From the NCBI GenBank assembly GCA_947466165.1, contig CANIDW010000065.1:1-7845 (forward strand): DNA of 7,845 nt. The letters run 5' to 3'. Below, one piece after another: positions 7,037 to 7,845 of this stretch (its first letter is position 1; the number at the start of each line of letters is the position of its first letter). The translations under genes were made by a program, and so were the position numbers. Source of the stretch: Comamonadaceae bacterium (lineage in GTDB: Bacteria; Pseudomonadota; Gammaproteobacteria; Burkholderiales; Burkholderiaceae_C). The notes under the pieces were generated by a model. The model saw only the letters and a list, made by a program, of their open reading frames with translations, searched no databases and was not told the origin of the DNA.

Positions 7037-7172
7037 GAATTTCCTAAGTTATATGGTTTGTGTGCGACTGAGTCAGCAATGGTGAGTCTGTGTTTTCAGC
7101 GGTGGCGTGTTGGTTTTTTTGTAATTTTGGCGCTTGGGCAAATGTATTAAATCGCATTTGGCTCAAGAAGCC
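7037..7172 (-). promoter_or_regulatory. Predicted nrdA 5' leader (about 135 bases)
   Basis: From the predicted transcription start near 7171-7173 to the nrdA ATG, the minus strand is A/C-rich, including a run of seven A. The nrdA ribosome site TTAGGA lies at 7042-7047. The leader contains one upstream reading frame (7044-7157) that ends inside this site. I see no known riboswitch fold and no strong hairpin. Confidence 0.5.
7044..7157 (-). CDS. Possible upstream ORF in the nrdA leader (37 codons)
   Basis: An ATG at 7157 opens a frame of 37 codons whose TAG stop (7044-7046) lies inside the nrdA ribosome binding site, 7 bases before the nrdA start. The peptide begins MRFNTFAQAPKLQK and is rich in Asn, Thr, Gln and His. 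It has no membrane segment or recognisable domain. No good ribosome site precedes its ATG. It could be a leader peptide that couples ribosome passage to nrdA initiation, or it could be chance in a stop-poor stretch. Only the open frame is directly seen. Confidence 0.2.
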   Translation of the reverse strand: MRFNTFAQAPKLQKNQHATAENTDSPLLTQSHTNHIT

Positions 7173-7175
7173 TAA

Positions 7176-7191
7176 GCACTATATCTAGTGT
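7176..7191. promoter_or_regulatory. NrdR box, promoter-proximal
   Basis: The 16-base site reads gcaCTATATCTAGtgt and fits the known NrdR box (acaCwAtATaTwGtgt) with a near-palindromic core. It overlaps the -10 element of the nrdA promoter, so bound NrdR should block RNA polymerase. NrdR is the ATP/dATP-sensing repressor of ribonucleotide reductase genes. Confidence 0.92.
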
Positions 7192-7206
7192 CGGCAACTT
7201 ATTCAA
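7178..7206 (-). promoter_or_regulatory. nrdA(B) promoter, sigma70-type
   Basis: On the minus strand TTGAAT (-35, 7201-7206) and TATAGT (-10, 7178-7183) are separated by 17 bases. They match the consensus at 4 of 6 and 5 of 6 positions. The -35 fills part of the 15-base gap between the two NrdR boxes and the -10 lies inside the proximal box. An A-run just beyond the distal box might act as an upstream element. Predicted start is near 7171-7173. Confidence 0.8.
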
Positions 7207-7222
7207 GCACTACATGTAGTGT
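7207..7222. promoter_or_regulatory. NrdR box, promoter-distal
   Basis: The 16-base site reads gcaCTACATGTAGtgt with a perfect 14-base palindrome CACTACATGTAGTG. It begins 31 bp from the start of the proximal box, about three helical turns, placing both on the same face of DNA as usual for paired NrdR boxes. It lies directly upstream of the -35 element. Confidence 0.92.
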
Positions 7223-7300
7223 TTTTTTGATGAATCACCAAATTACACATCTGTAACGTATAGGTTGATTCAGGGCTAACCCCAAGATGGGGTGGCCGGC
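7223..7300. other. Spacer between ampD and the nrdA promoter
   Basis: Apart from the T-run next to the distal NrdR box, two small symmetrical elements are visible. TTACA-N4-TGTAA lies at 7243-7256. A 5-bp stem ACCCC/GGGGT with a 5-base loop lies at 7279-7293, eight bases after the ampD stop. The latter lacks a T-run on the minus strand, so it is at best a weak ampD terminator and read-through toward nrdA is possible. Confidence 0.35.
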
Positions 7301-7845
7301 TCAGTTTGGGCTTGTATGGGTAGGAAAGTTCACAGCCGACAGGCCCAGGGCGCGTTGGAGTGCAGACCACTGGAAACCGTTTCCCGGGTCTTGCTTGCGG
7401 CCGGGCGCCACATGTTCATGGCCTGCGACATGCGCAATCGGATAGGCCTGCAGCAGCGCCGCGCCCAGGCTGGCCAGGCTCTCATACTGCGCGTCTTCGA
7501 AGCGCTGGCCCTCTAAACCCTCGAGTTCAATGCCGACCGAGTGGTCATTGCAATTGGACTTGCCGCGGTAAAAAGACTCGCCGGCGTGCCAGGCGCGGTC
7601 ATCGCAGCTGACGAACTGCCACAACTGCCCATCGCGTGCGATGAAAAAATGCGAAGAAACTTTCAGGCCGCGGATACTGCGGAAGTAGTCGTGTGAGTCC
7701 CAGTCCAGCGTGTTGGTGAACAGGCGTTGCACCTGGTTGGTGCCATATTGACCAGGCGGCAGGCTGATCGAATGAATCACGAGCAGCTCGGTGAGCGTGC
7801 CTGCGGGCCTGGCACCGAAATTCGGCGAGGCCAGATGCCGGGCAA
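7301..7845 (-). CDS. ampD: 1,6-anhydro-N-acetylmuramyl-L-alanine amidase AmpD (5' end cut by window edge)
   Basis: The minus-strand frame is open from the right edge to a TGA at 7301-7303, giving 180 complete visible residues. It begins within ARHLASPNFGARPAGTLTELLVIHSIS, typical of the AmpD N-terminus, so only a short part of the gene is missing. Zinc ligands by comparison with Citrobacter freundii AmpD are H24 (VIHSISLPPG), H142 (GHEHVAPGRKQDPG) and D152. Catalytic E106 (GIELEG) and K150 are also present. The enzyme cuts the lactyl-L-alanine bond of anhydro-muropeptides in the cytoplasm during peptidoglycan recycling; in many Gram-negative bacteria its loss raises AmpR-controlled beta-lactamase. 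Internal GTG at 7780 is not the start, because homology continues upstream of it. It is read in the same direction as nrdA but belongs to a separate pathway. Confidence 0.95.
   Translation of the reverse strand, partial: ARHLASPNFGARPAGTLTELLVIHSISLPPGQYGTNQVQRLFTNTLDWDSHDYFRSIRGLKVSSHFFIARDGQLWQFVSCDDRAWHAGESFYRGKSNCNDHSVGIELEGLEGQRFEDAQYESLASLGAALLQAYPIAHVAGHEHVAPGRKQDPGNGFQWSALQRALGLSAVNFPTHTSPN

Noticed and set aside
7048..7070. TATAAC with an upstream CTGACT at 17-base spacing as a second nrdA promoter
   Set aside because: Transcription would begin at or after the nrdA ribosome site, so the message would lack it. The NrdR-flanked promoter is much better supported.
5027..7150. 707-codon plus-strand frame opposite nrdA
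   Set aside because: It is a shadow of nrdA codon bias on the opposite strand. The sequence is His/Val/Gln-rich with no family features, while nrdA on the other strand has all catalytic residues.
7207..7228. Palindrome followed by seven T, resembling a plus-strand intrinsic terminator
   Set aside because: No plus-strand gene lies upstream, the palindrome has almost no loop, and it matches the NrdR box exactly at the expected place.
1..7845. Search for mobile elements, phage genes, toxin-antitoxin or defence genes, tRNA and rRNA
   Set aside because: All substantial frames are explained by six housekeeping-type genes, and no transposase, integrase, terminal inverted repeats or RNA gene signature was seen.

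Overview
This window looks like an ordinary chromosomal core region of a betaproteobacterium of the order Burkholderiales, most likely the family Comamonadaceae (Rhodoferax/Polaromonas-like). The reasons are the gene order, a histone H1-like lysine/alanine/proline repeat protein with a short aromatic tail, and a two-cone class I ribonucleotide reductase under tandem NrdR boxes. The taxon is inferred from gene content recalled from known genomes; no search was run.

Layout. Two plus-strand genes come first: the 3' part of a zinc-ribbon/DUF3426 membrane protein (cut by the left edge), then, 13 bases later, a PfkB-family kinase resembling bacterial adenosine kinase. They converge on four minus-strand genes. 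A strong hairpin terminator at 1999-2031 separates the two groups. In minus-strand transcription order the second group is ampD (its 5' end cut by the right edge), nrdA, nrdB and the histone H1-like gene.

How they work together. nrdA and nrdB encode the two subunits of an aerobic class Ia ribonucleotide reductase, which makes deoxyribonucleotides. A sigma70-type promoter upstream of nrdA has its -10 element inside one NrdR box and its -35 element between two boxes 31 bp apart, a clear picture of NrdR repression. NrdA carries two tandem ATP-cone domains. The first looks competent to bind nucleotide and the second looks degenerate. NrdB has a Chlamydia-like sequence but keeps Asp as first metal ligand and the radical Tyr, so it should use a conventional tyrosyl radical. 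A 10-bp perfect inverted repeat with flanking arms sits directly after the nrdA stop. AmpD acts in cell-wall recycling and the histone-like protein in nucleoid organisation; neither has an evident functional link to the reductase.

I found no mobile element, CRISPR array, tRNA, rRNA or phage gene, and no convincing new system. The best leads are regulatory (NrdR promoter, nrdA leader with an upstream ORF, nrdA-nrdB hairpin) and the recently duplicated 60-bp repeats in the histone-like gene. No stretch longer than 300 bases lacks a gene; the longest, 7037-7300, is the nrdA regulatory region.
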